From: Phycisphaerales bacterium
Lineage (GTDB): Bacteria > Planctomycetota > Phycisphaerae > SM23-33
NCBI GenBank assembly: GCA_003153915.1
Contig: PMBX01000063.1
Coordinates: 30,262-54,698, forward strand
Direction of reading: 5' to 3'
Length of the DNA: 24,437 nucleotides
The number at the start of each line of letters is the position of its first letter. Within the stretch, counting starts at the first letter, position 1. Below, one piece after another: positions 15,055-21,547 of this stretch. The notes beneath the pieces were generated by a model. That model was not told the DNA's origin, ran no database searches, and saw only the letters and a list, made by a program, of their open reading frames with translations. A program made the translations under genes and the position numbers.

Positions 15055-16086
15055 ATGACGCGGTTCAAGAAGCCCCAGGACATCAAAGTCGGAGTGGTCG
15101 GTTACGGCGGGCAGTTCAACATGGGCCGTTCCCACCTCAACGAGATGAAGCAGGCTGGTATGACCCCCCTTGCCGTGGCGGAGATCGACCCCGCCCGTCG
15201 TAAGGTCGCCGAGGCTGAGTTTCCCGGCATCGAAACATACGCCTCCGTCGCTGAGATGCTACGCAAGTCGCAAGTCAACCTGATCGTGCTCATCACCCCA
15301 CACAACACCCACGCCAAGCTGGCGATCCAATGCCTCCGCGCCGGTAAGCACGTTGTCTGCGAGAAACCCTTCGCCATCACCACCGACGAGTGCGACGCGA
15401 TGATCGCCGCCGCGCGGGACAACAAGCGGGTGCTGTCCACCTACCATAACCGCCACTGGGACGGCTGCATCCTCCAGGCCGTCAAGGCCATCCGCTCCGG
15501 GATCATCGGGGATGTCTTCCGCATCGAGGCCCACATGGCCAGCTACGCCAAGCCCGGCGACTGGTGGCGGTCCAGCAAGAGCATCTCCGGTGGGGTGCTC
15601 TACGACTGGGGCGTGCACCTGCTGGAGTATTCCCTCCAGATCATACGTTCGGACATCGTCGAGGTGGCCGGCCTGGCCCGCAAGGGCTTCTGGGCGCCCA
15701 AGACGCGATGGAAGGGCGACACCAACGAGGATGAGGGCCTTGCCCTGGTCCGCTTCGCCAACGGAAGCTGGCTGAGCCTGTGCATCAGCCAACTCGACAG
15801 CAATCCCAAGCGAGGCTGGTTGGAGATCACGGGCAGCAAGGGCAGTTACATCTTCGACGGTAGTACATGGGAGGCGATTACCCACGATGGAGACAAGACC
15901 GTCGTTACCAAGGGCAACAACCCTGCCTCGCAAGGCGGGCGTTTCTACCAGAACATCGCCGACCACCTGACGGCGGGAGTGGATTTGGTCATCACGCCGC
16001 AATGGGCGCGCCGGCCGATCCACATCCTGGACCTTGCCAATCGCAGCGCCAAACAGGGCAGGAGCATCAAGGCGGTCTACAAGTAA
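15055..16086 (+). CDS. Gfo/Idh/MocA-family oxidoreductase
   Basis: 343 residues. The family oxidises or reduces sugars, inositols and related compounds with NAD(P). The N-terminal Rossmann fold has VGVVGYGGQ (12-20) and the family hallmark C-EKP (Glu103-Lys104-Pro105), whose lysine is the usual catalytic residue. The C-terminal alpha/beta domain contains SGGVLYDWGVHLLEYSL, with Asp184 and His188 in the expected active-site position, and ends RSIKAVYK. A strong Shine-Dalgarno AAAGGAGA (15043-15050) sits before ATG 15055. It lies 37 nt after the malic enzyme gene and 57 nt before the ThuA-like gene, so one transcript may cover all three. Pairing with ThuA is common in planctomycete carbohydrate metabolism. 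The substrate is unknown. Confidence 0.92.
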   Translation: MTRFKKPQDIKVGVVGYGGQFNMGRSHLNEMKQAGMTPLAVAEIDPARRKVAEAEFPGIETYASVAEMLRKSQVNLIVLITPHNTHAKLAIQCLRAGKHVVCEKPFAITTDECDAMIAAARDNKRVLSTYHNRHWDGCILQAVKAIRSGIIGDVFRIEAHMASYAKPGDWWRSSKSISGGVLYDWGVHLLEYSLQIIRSDIVEVAGLARKGFWAPKTRWKGDTNEDEGLALVRFANGSWLSLCISQLDSNPKRGWLEITGSKGSYIFDGSTWEAITHDGDKTVVTKGNNPASQGGRFYQNIADHLTAGVDLVITPQWARRPIHILDLANRSAKQGRSIKAVYK

Positions 16087-16121
16087 CCCGGTGGCAATGT
16101 CGCCACGGGCAATGTCCCCGT
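16087..16121 (+). repeat. Overlapping hairpins with a 9-nt direct repeat between Gfo/Idh/MocA and ThuA genes
   Basis: GGCAATGTC occurs at 16093-16101 and again at 16108-16116. The first copy forms the loop of hairpin 1: CCCGGTGGC with GCCACGGG, one bulged G. The second forms the loop of hairpin 2: ACGGG (16105-16109) with CCCGT (16117-16121). The ACGGG strand is shared, so only one hairpin can form at a time. No T-run follows. Confidence 0.55.
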
Positions 16122-16143
16122 AACCCAAGCAGGAAGGTTTGCC

Positions 16144-16794
16144 ATGAAAGCATTAATCGTCTACGGCGGATGGGAAGGCCACGAACCCAAACAGGTTTCC
16201 GAGGTACTGGCCAAGGCGCTGCGAGCCAACCACTTTGAAGTCGAGATGTCCGACACGCTCGACGCACTGCGCGATGTGGCGAAGCTGAAGGCCCTGGACC
16301 TGATCGTTCCGGAGTGGACCGGCGGGACGATCTTGCGGGAGCAACTCCAGCCGCTGCTGTCAGCCGTGGGGGAAGGCGGAGTGGGCCTTGCCGGTTTGCA
16401 CGGTGGAATGGGCGACGCCTTCCGTAGCGAGACGGATTACCAGTTCATGGTCGGCGGCCAATGGGTGGCTCATCCCGGAGGGATCGTCGACTACCGCGTG
16501 CATATCGTCGATCACGCCGATCCCGTCACCGCCGGGCTGAAGCACTTCGCCATGCGCAGCGAGCAATACTACATGCATGTGGACCCCTCCAATCACGTCC
16601 TGGCAACCACGACCTTCGAATGCAACGGCTGCACGATGCCCGTGGCATGGAAGCGGATGTATGGAAAGGGCAGGATTTTCTACTCTTCGCTGGGCCACGT
16701 GGCAAGCGACCTGAACGTGCCCGAGGCGCTGACCATCATCACCCGCGGGATGCTCTGGGCGGCCGAGGGCAAGGGAGTCGTCCAGCAGGGATGA
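16144..16794 (+). CDS. ThuA-like protein
   Basis: 216 residues with the class I glutamine-amidotransferase-like fold of the ThuA family (PF06283). It begins KALIVYGGWEGHE, has LDLIVPEWTGGTI and the family's GVGLAGLHGGMGDAF turn. Next come a FMVGGQWVAHPGG stretch with DYRVHIVDHADPVTAGL, then SEQYYMHVDPS, and MPVAWKRMYGKGRIFYSSLGH near the end. ThuA proteins take part in disaccharide and trehalose use in rhizobia and often accompany Gfo/Idh/MocA enzymes, as here. The biochemical reaction is not settled. A clear Shine-Dalgarno (AGGAAGG) precedes ATG 16144. It converges on fumC with just one base between the stop codons, so no separate terminator is present. Confidence 0.88.
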   Translation: MKALIVYGGWEGHEPKQVSEVLAKALRANHFEVEMSDTLDALRDVAKLKALDLIVPEWTGGTILREQLQPLLSAVGEGGVGLAGLHGGMGDAFRSETDYQFMVGGQWVAHPGGIVDYRVHIVDHADPVTAGLKHFAMRSEQYYMHVDPSNHVLATTTFECNGCTMPVAWKRMYGKGRIFYSSLGHVASDLNVPEALTIITRGMLWAAEGKGVVQQG

Positions 16795-16795
16795 C

Positions 16796-18235
16796 CTATC
16801 CGCGGCCGGCCTTGGATCCGCCCCGAGCGGTGGGAATCGCTCCACCGGTCTGTCCGCGGGCGTCCAGCAGCGCATCCAGTTGGGCCGGCGGCAGGACTTT
16901 CTTTTCCAGGCATACCTGGCGAATCGTCTTGCCGGAGGCCGCCGCCTCCTTGGCCAGCGCGGCGGCAGCGTCGTAGCCGAGTCGCGGCGCCAGCACCGTC
17001 ACCATCGCCAGGGATTGTTCCACAAGTTGGCGGCAACGGGCCTGGTTGGCCTTCAAGCCGCGAATGCACTTGATCTCAAAGACCCACGCGACGTTGGCCA
17101 GCAGCCGAATCGCCGTCAGCAGGTTCCAGGCGATCACCGGCATGGCTACGTGAAGCTCCAGTATCCCACCCACCCCGCCGGTGGCGGCGGAGGCGACGGC
17201 GGCATCGCAGCCGGCCACCTGGCAGGCCACCTGGATGACCGACTCACAAATGACGGGGTTTACCTTTCCGGGCATGATGCTGCTGCCCGGCTGGGTTGCC
17301 GGCAGGATTATTTCGCCAAGCCCGCAGCGAGGCCCGCTGCCTAGCAGGCGGACGTCCGAGGCGATCTTGCCCATCGCCAGCGCCACGCCCCGCAGCGCCC
17401 CCGACGCCGCCACGGCAGCGTCTGCCGTCGCCTGTGCGGCGAAGTGGTTGGCCGCCTCGCGGAAGGGCAGTCCAGTCTGCTTGGCGAGTAATCGGCACAC
17501 GTCGCGGGCGAATCCCTTGGGGGCGTTTAGCCCCGTCCCAACTGCCGTTCCGCCGATGGCCAGTTCGCACAGGCGCGGCAGCACGCCCTTGAGAGCGAAG
17601 GCTGCCGCGTCAATTTGTCCCGTGTAACCGAAAAATTCCTGACCAAGGCGGATGGGCACGGCGTCCATCAGGTGCGTCCTGCCGATCTTGACCACTCGGT
17701 CAAACTGCCTCGCCTTGGCACGCAGGCTTTTGCCCAGCACCGCCAACGCCGGCAGCAAGTCCCGCGCAATCGCCACCGCCGCCGCGACGTGCAGCGCGGT
17801 GGGGATCACGTCGTTGGAAGATTGCGCCATATTTACGTGGTCGTTGGGGTGAACGGAGGGGAGGGAGCCGCTCTTTCGCCCCAGCAGTTGTGTTGCCCGG
17901 CGGGCGATGACCTCGTTGGCGTTCATGTTGGTGGAAGTGGCGCTGCCGGTCTGAAAGACATCGACGGGGAAATGATCGGTGAGTTTTCCAGCGGCGACCT
18001 CCGAAGCGGCGGCGATGATGGCGTCGGCGGTCTTGCGGGGTAGCCTTCCGGCCTGGCGGTGGGATGTAGCCGCCGCCAGCTTGACCAGCCCGAGTGCCTC
18101 GATGAACCGGTCCGGCATCGGCCAGCCTGAGATTGGAAAATTCTCCACCGCCCGGGCGGTCTGTGCCCCATACAGCGCCTCTGCCGGCACGGCCATCGCG
18201 CCCATCGAGTCGTGTTCCGCTCGTGTCTTGCCCAT
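16796..18235 (-). CDS. fumC: Class II fumarate hydratase
   Basis: 479 residues. It interconverts fumarate and malate in the TCA cycle in the cytoplasm, without iron-sulfur clusters. Motifs: TGSATSTNMNANEVIARRA (97-115), HPNDHVNMAQSSND (129-142), GRTH-LMDA with His189, the superfamily signature GSSIMPGKVNP (317-327) with catalytic Ser318/319, and GGTAVGTGLNAP. Positions match E. coli FumC closely (His188, Ser318). The GKVNP and GTGLN wording favours fumarase over aspartase or argininosuccinate lyase, though aspartase cannot be strictly excluded. ATG 18235 is chosen over a start 63 nt upstream, since the extra residues would overlap the promoter; AAAGGAA lies just before it. Its stop is one base from the ThuA stop. 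Confidence 0.92.
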   Translation of the reverse strand: MGKTRAEHDSMGAMAVPAEALYGAQTARAVENFPISGWPMPDRFIEALGLVKLAAATSHRQAGRLPRKTADAIIAAASEVAAGKLTDHFPVDVFQTGSATSTNMNANEVIARRATQLLGRKSGSLPSVHPNDHVNMAQSSNDVIPTALHVAAAVAIARDLLPALAVLGKSLRAKARQFDRVVKIGRTHLMDAVPIRLGQEFFGYTGQIDAAAFALKGVLPRLCELAIGGTAVGTGLNAPKGFARDVCRLLAKQTGLPFREAANHFAAQATADAAVAASGALRGVALAMGKIASDVRLLGSGPRCGLGEIILPATQPGSSIMPGKVNPVICESVIQVACQVAGCDAAVASAATGGVGGILELHVAMPVIAWNLLTAIRLLANVAWVFEIKCIRGLKANQARCRQLVEQSLAMVTVLAPRLGYDAAAALAKEAAASGKTIRQVCLEKKVLPPAQLDALLDARGQTGGAIPTARGGSKAGRG

Positions 18236-18260
18236 GACGTGGTTCCTTTCAGGTGTTGCG

Positions 18261-18288
18261 ATTATACTCCTATTGTGGCCGAGGCAAA
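18261..18288 (-). promoter_or_regulatory. Candidate sigma-70-type promoter of fumC
   Basis: Read on the minus strand, TTTGCC is followed after 16 nt by a perfect TATAAT. Transcription would begin near 18254, leaving a leader of about 19 nt that just fits the Shine-Dalgarno AAAGGAA. It has the same layout as the malic enzyme promoter, including CCACT directly upstream of or overlapping the -35 box. Confidence 0.65.
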
Positions 18289-18348
18289 GTGGTTGCATCG
18301 GCCGCTGTTACGAGGATGCGGGTTTGTGATCGTGGGCGGACTCCGTGG

Positions 18349-19125
18349 ATGTGGCATAAGACGATCCTGAAAGCATGGCGCGAGTTGGCCGGCGGCCTGG
18401 GCGACCTGGCCCTGCCTGCCGTCTGCGCGGCCTGCGGAACCGCCGATGTCGCGGCAGAAGGCCTGTGCGCCGACTGCAACGTCAAACTGCTGTCGCTGGT
18501 ATCGCTGCCGTATTGCCAGCGATGCGGCGCGACGATCGGACCGGGCATTCCCGTTTACCAGGATGGTTGTTCCGCCTGCCCCAACCCCTTGCCACGGTTC
18601 GCGCGGGTGGCGCGCCTCGGCCCATATGCCGACCCGCTGCGGGCCGTTGTCCGTGAACTGAAATACCGCCGGCGCGAATGGCTTCACTCCCATCGCCTAG
18701 GTCAAATGCTGGGCAGGGCGGTGGAGGCCTCCAGCCTGGAAAATCTGGACCTGGTAATGCCCGTGCCCATGCACTGGCGCCGCCGCTTGGCGCGATCCTG
18801 CGATCATGCCCGCGTGCTGGCCGGGGCGGTGGCCAGGGAGTTGAACCTGCCGTTAGGCGATGAGTTGATTCGTATCCGACACACTCCCCCGCAGGTGCAC
18901 CTCTCGCGGACGCGGCGGATCGAAAACGTCCGGGGGGCTTTCGGGGTACGTCGCGCCGCCGGATTGTCCGGGGCCAACGTCCTGCTGGTCGACGACGTCA
19001 CCACCACTGGCGCAACGGCCGACGAAGCCGCGCGAACGCTGCTGAAAGCGGGCATATCCAAGGTTGTGCTAGCCGTGATAGCCAAGGCCGAACCACCCAC
19101 CGCCTACGCCGCGCACTGGGCCTAG
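18349..19125 (+). CDS. comF: ComF-family phosphoribosyltransferase-like protein
   Basis: 258 residues. The N-terminus carries two CxxC pairs forming a zinc-finger-like part: Cys26/Cys29 with Cys40/Cys43, then Cys56/Cys59 with Cys74/Cys77. The C-terminal half is a type I phosphoribosyltransferase fold: YADPLRAVVRELKYRR, LVMPVPMHWRRRLARSCDHA, and the PRPP loop VLLVDDVTTTGAT. ComF proteins help single-stranded DNA uptake and processing in natural competence, but the family is found widely and its reaction is unproven. ATG 18349 has a site GGGCGGA at good distance. In-frame upstream starts at 18316 and 18253 would add residues without family resemblance, and the latter overlaps the fumC promoter. 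It diverges from fumC. Confidence 0.88.
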   Translation: MWHKTILKAWRELAGGLGDLALPAVCAACGTADVAAEGLCADCNVKLLSLVSLPYCQRCGATIGPGIPVYQDGCSACPNPLPRFARVARLGPYADPLRAVVRELKYRRREWLHSHRLGQMLGRAVEASSLENLDLVMPVPMHWRRRLARSCDHARVLAGAVARELNLPLGDELIRIRHTPPQVHLSRTRRIENVRGAFGVRRAAGLSGANVLLVDDVTTTGATADEAARTLLKAGISKVVLAVIAKAEPPTAYAAHWA

Positions 19126-19165
19126 GCGCGTCCCCTGTGACCCCGCCGGCGTGGCGCGAGGGCGA

Positions 19166-19190
19166 CGACGGCCCCAAACAAAGGCCGTCG
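19166..19190. repeat. Inverted repeat downstream of comF
   Basis: Perfect 8-bp arms CGACGGCC and GGCCGTCG enclose a 9-nt A-rich loop, 41 nt after the comF stop. No T-run follows, so it is at best a weak or factor-dependent terminator. Confidence 0.5.
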
Positions 19191-19249
19191 AACGAACCGG
19201 TGGGAAAACGCTTGCGAAATCCCGGATACAAGAAACAATGAATGTTAGC

Positions 19250-19284
19250 GCCCCCGTGGCATCCACGTCAGACGTGGCCGGGGC
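19250..19284. repeat. Palindrome upstream of the beta-helix glycosidase gene
   Basis: CCACGTC (19263-19269) and GACGTGG (19271-19277) form a perfect 15-bp palindrome with one central base, framed by GCCCC (19250-19254) and GGGGC (19280-19284). It lies about 55-80 nt before the start codon at 19333. This suits an operator for a dimeric regulator, or a piece of an intergenic repeat. Nothing else recognisable is in the 19126-19332 gap. Confidence 0.45.
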
Positions 19285-19332
19285 AGGCGGCGAAGTGGAC
19301 CGCGACACCTGAGCGACTCGAAGAAGATTTCC

Positions 19333-20946
19333 GTGACAAGCATGATGGTATGCCTTGCATTGGCGACAGCCGTGATGGTTGCAACTTCCACCACACAGCC
19401 CGTCGGCCTTATCATCTATCCGCCGCCTGACGGCGAGCCGGCATCGGCGGACTACGTGGTTACTGTCGATGGTCGGAACGTCTTCTGCTACACCACGTTC
19501 CAATTCATTCCAGCCGACGCCAGGTCCACCGGCGACACCGCCCTCAAGGCTTCTGGAAATATCAATGGCCGAGGTGTTTCTCCAGTCTCCTTTTGCTCGT
19601 TTGACGCCTCCGGCCCGGTCAAGGTGAAGGTGACTTTTCTCAAGGGGCTTAAAGACGCTGGCATTGACACCCGCAACGTGATAGTCCGGCCGCTGGCGCA
19701 CAACATCAAGCCGGCCATGACCACTGACGGGTGCGAATTTACCATCGATGAGCCTTGTCAGCTCAGCATCGAGCCAGGCGGGTCGCTGCTGCACCCTCTC
19801 CACATCTTCGCCAATCCGCCCGAGACCGGCGTCACCGACCCTAACGACCCCAACGTGCGGTACTTCGGCCCCGGCTTGCACTATGTCGATTCGATGACTC
19901 TCCAGAGCGGGCAGACGGTCTATCTCGCCGGCGGTTCGGTGGTTTACCTCAAGCCCAGGGACACCGGCACGCTCATCGCCAAGCCCAACCCCTACGGCGG
20001 GACGCTGTACCCAGCCGAGCCTATCATCCAGGCCGATGGAGTCACGAATATCACCATTCGCGGGCGAGGCATCCTCTGTGGGCGCAAGGCGATAGAGAAC
20101 CGGCAGGAGGGGCTTTTTGTAAAGATGAGCAGGATCAAGGGTCTCAAGATAGAGGGTGTTATCCTGCGGGAGGGGGGTGGCTGGTCGGTCCGCGTACATA
20201 ACAGCCGCGACGTGCACATTGACAACGTCAAGGCCCTGGGCTACTGGATCAGCAACGACGGCTTTGCCATCGACGGCAGCGGCGACGTGCTGGTGGAGAA
20301 CAGCTTCTGCCACAACGCCGACGACTCATTTGAAGTGAAGGTCCATGGCGCCAGCCGTAATGTCACGTTCCGCAACTGCGTCACGTGGAACAACCTGGGC
20401 GGCAGCTTCGGTTTGATGCACGAGTCCTACTCAGACTCCTGTGACATAACGTTCGCCGACTGCACGTCCATCCACAGCATCGACAACGTGTCGGCCTGCC
20501 CGGTTGTGGGCATAAAGCTGGGTCCAGGCCCCGGCAACGCCAGCCGTTACCGCTTTGAAAACATTGTGATCGAGAGCGTGAGCGGACCTCGCCGTCCGCC
20601 CATCAAGGTCATCAATAATTGGGATGGCTGGAGCCTCGACGACTACTCCACGTCGCAACAAGCCCCCTATGAAATGGAGCACAAGCCCACTCGCGACAAG
20701 CCAAACGGCAGGGTGGCCGACATCCTGTTCAAGAACGTCACGGTGTTGGACTCCTCCAACAGCCAGGTAGTGCTGGTAAGCGACGGTCCCCAAAGCCCCA
20801 TCACCAACATCGTGTTCGATAACGTCGTGATCAACGGCCGGCCGCTCCAGCCCAACGACCCGCGATTCGTCATCAGCGACAACGTCACCGACATCCGGGT
20901 GTTGCCAAAGTCAACCGACGCGCGGAGTTCTCGTCAGGTGAAGTGA
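19333..20946 (+). CDS. Secreted right-handed beta-helix glycosidase, polygalacturonase (GH28)-like
   Basis: 537 residues. A short signal peptide (MVCLALATAVMVATS) is followed by a beta-sandwich-like N-domain (about 25-165: ADYVVTVDGRNVFCYTTFQF, FTIDEPCQLSIEPGG). A parallel beta-helix then spans about 185-520, seen as repeated coils such as VTNITIRGRGILCG, IKGLKIEGVILREG, RDVHIDNVKALG, GDVLVENSFCHNADDS and RNVTFRNCVTW. SNDG (307-310) and Asp330-Asp331 match the NTDG and DD catalytic motifs of GH28. The family's GHG and RIK sites read differently (GGSFGLMHE, GIKLGPGPG), so specificity may not be pectin; a GH49-like link is possible. GTG 19333 is the annotated start; ATG 19342 also fits. It would act on plant or algal polysaccharides outside the cytoplasm. 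Its 3' end overlaps ybeY tail-to-tail by 36 nt. Confidence 0.8.
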   Translation: MTSMMVCLALATAVMVATSTTQPVGLIIYPPPDGEPASADYVVTVDGRNVFCYTTFQFIPADARSTGDTALKASGNINGRGVSPVSFCSFDASGPVKVKVTFLKGLKDAGIDTRNVIVRPLAHNIKPAMTTDGCEFTIDEPCQLSIEPGGSLLHPLHIFANPPETGVTDPNDPNVRYFGPGLHYVDSMTLQSGQTVYLAGGSVVYLKPRDTGTLIAKPNPYGGTLYPAEPIIQADGVTNITIRGRGILCGRKAIENRQEGLFVKMSRIKGLKIEGVILREGGGWSVRVHNSRDVHIDNVKALGYWISNDGFAIDGSGDVLVENSFCHNADDSFEVKVHGASRNVTFRNCVTWNNLGGSFGLMHESYSDSCDITFADCTSIHSIDNVSACPVVGIKLGPGPGNASRYRFENIVIESVSGPRRPPIKVINNWDGWSLDDYSTSQQAPYEMEHKPTRDKPNGRVADILFKNVTVLDSSNSQVVLVSDGPQSPITNIVFDNVVINGRPLQPNDPRFVISDNVTDIRVLPKSTDARSSRQVK

Positions 20947-21444
20947 CGATTGGCTGGCCGGTCTGAACCGCCGCCGCGAGATCCGACGCTTGCGTCGTTG
21001 GCTCAAAAACTCCCGCAGCAATTCTTCCTGGCGGGCGCCCATCTTGACCGAGCCGCGGATGGAGGAGTCCTCATAGCCCATCAGGTGCAGCAGGCCGTGG
21101 ACCAGGTATAACATCAGTTCCCGCTGCGGCGAGCAACCCAGCAGCTTGCCCTGCCGGACGGCTACGTCGCCGCAGAGGACGATCTCCGCGCTGATGCCAG
21201 CGGCGGGGGAGTCCGACAGGTCAAAACTCAACACATCGGTTGAGCCTCGGTGGTTGAGAAACCGCCGATTTAGGCCGGTCATCGAAGCGTTATCAACAAT
21301 GGCGACGTCCACCTCGGCCAGGCGCGCGCCCTCCGCCTTGGCGACAAAGGCAGCCAGTTGCGTCAGCCGCTTTCGCGGCACACGGCAGGGGAGTTGGCAG
21401 GCGCATATCCGCACGATGGGTTTTTTCCGCGGCGAAGCCTTCAT
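20911..21444 (-). CDS. ybeY: Endoribonuclease YbeY (16S rRNA maturation factor)
   Basis: 177 residues. YbeY takes part in 16S rRNA 3'-end maturation and ribosome quality control. The core shows VDVAIVDNASMTGLNRRFLNHRGSTDVLSF in family-like form, with Arg66 at the conserved arginine, GDVAV, and the metal site HGLLHLMGYED. The usual site is H-x3-H-x5-H; here His116 and His120 are kept but the third ligand is Asp126. ATG 21444 gives the family's normal N-terminus, 103 nt after the pgpH stop. A basic C-terminal tail (QRRKRRISRRRFR) follows. It is the last gene of phoH-pgpH-ybeY, a widely conserved order. Its 3' end overlaps the convergent beta-helix gene by 36 nt. Confidence 0.9.
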   Translation of the reverse strand: MKASPRKKPIVRICACQLPCRVPRKRLTQLAAFVAKAEGARLAEVDVAIVDNASMTGLNRRFLNHRGSTDVLSFDLSDSPAAGISAEIVLCGDVAVRQGKLLGCSPQRELMLYLVHGLLHLMGYEDSSIRGSVKMGARQEELLREFLSQRRKRRISRRRFRPASQSSLHLTRTPRVG

Positions 21445-21547
21445 GCCGCCAAAATAACGCCAGCGCGGGGGACTGTCCACCGAAACGGCGTCCGTCCTTG
21501 TCGCCTCGCCGGACCATTCTCGATGGCGTACAAATGCCCGTGGCGGC

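Noticed and set aside
19069..20313. Minus-strand open frame (414 codons) across the comF end and the beta-helix gene
   Set aside because: It crosses an intergenic region and two genes on the other strand, and no protein family is recognisable.
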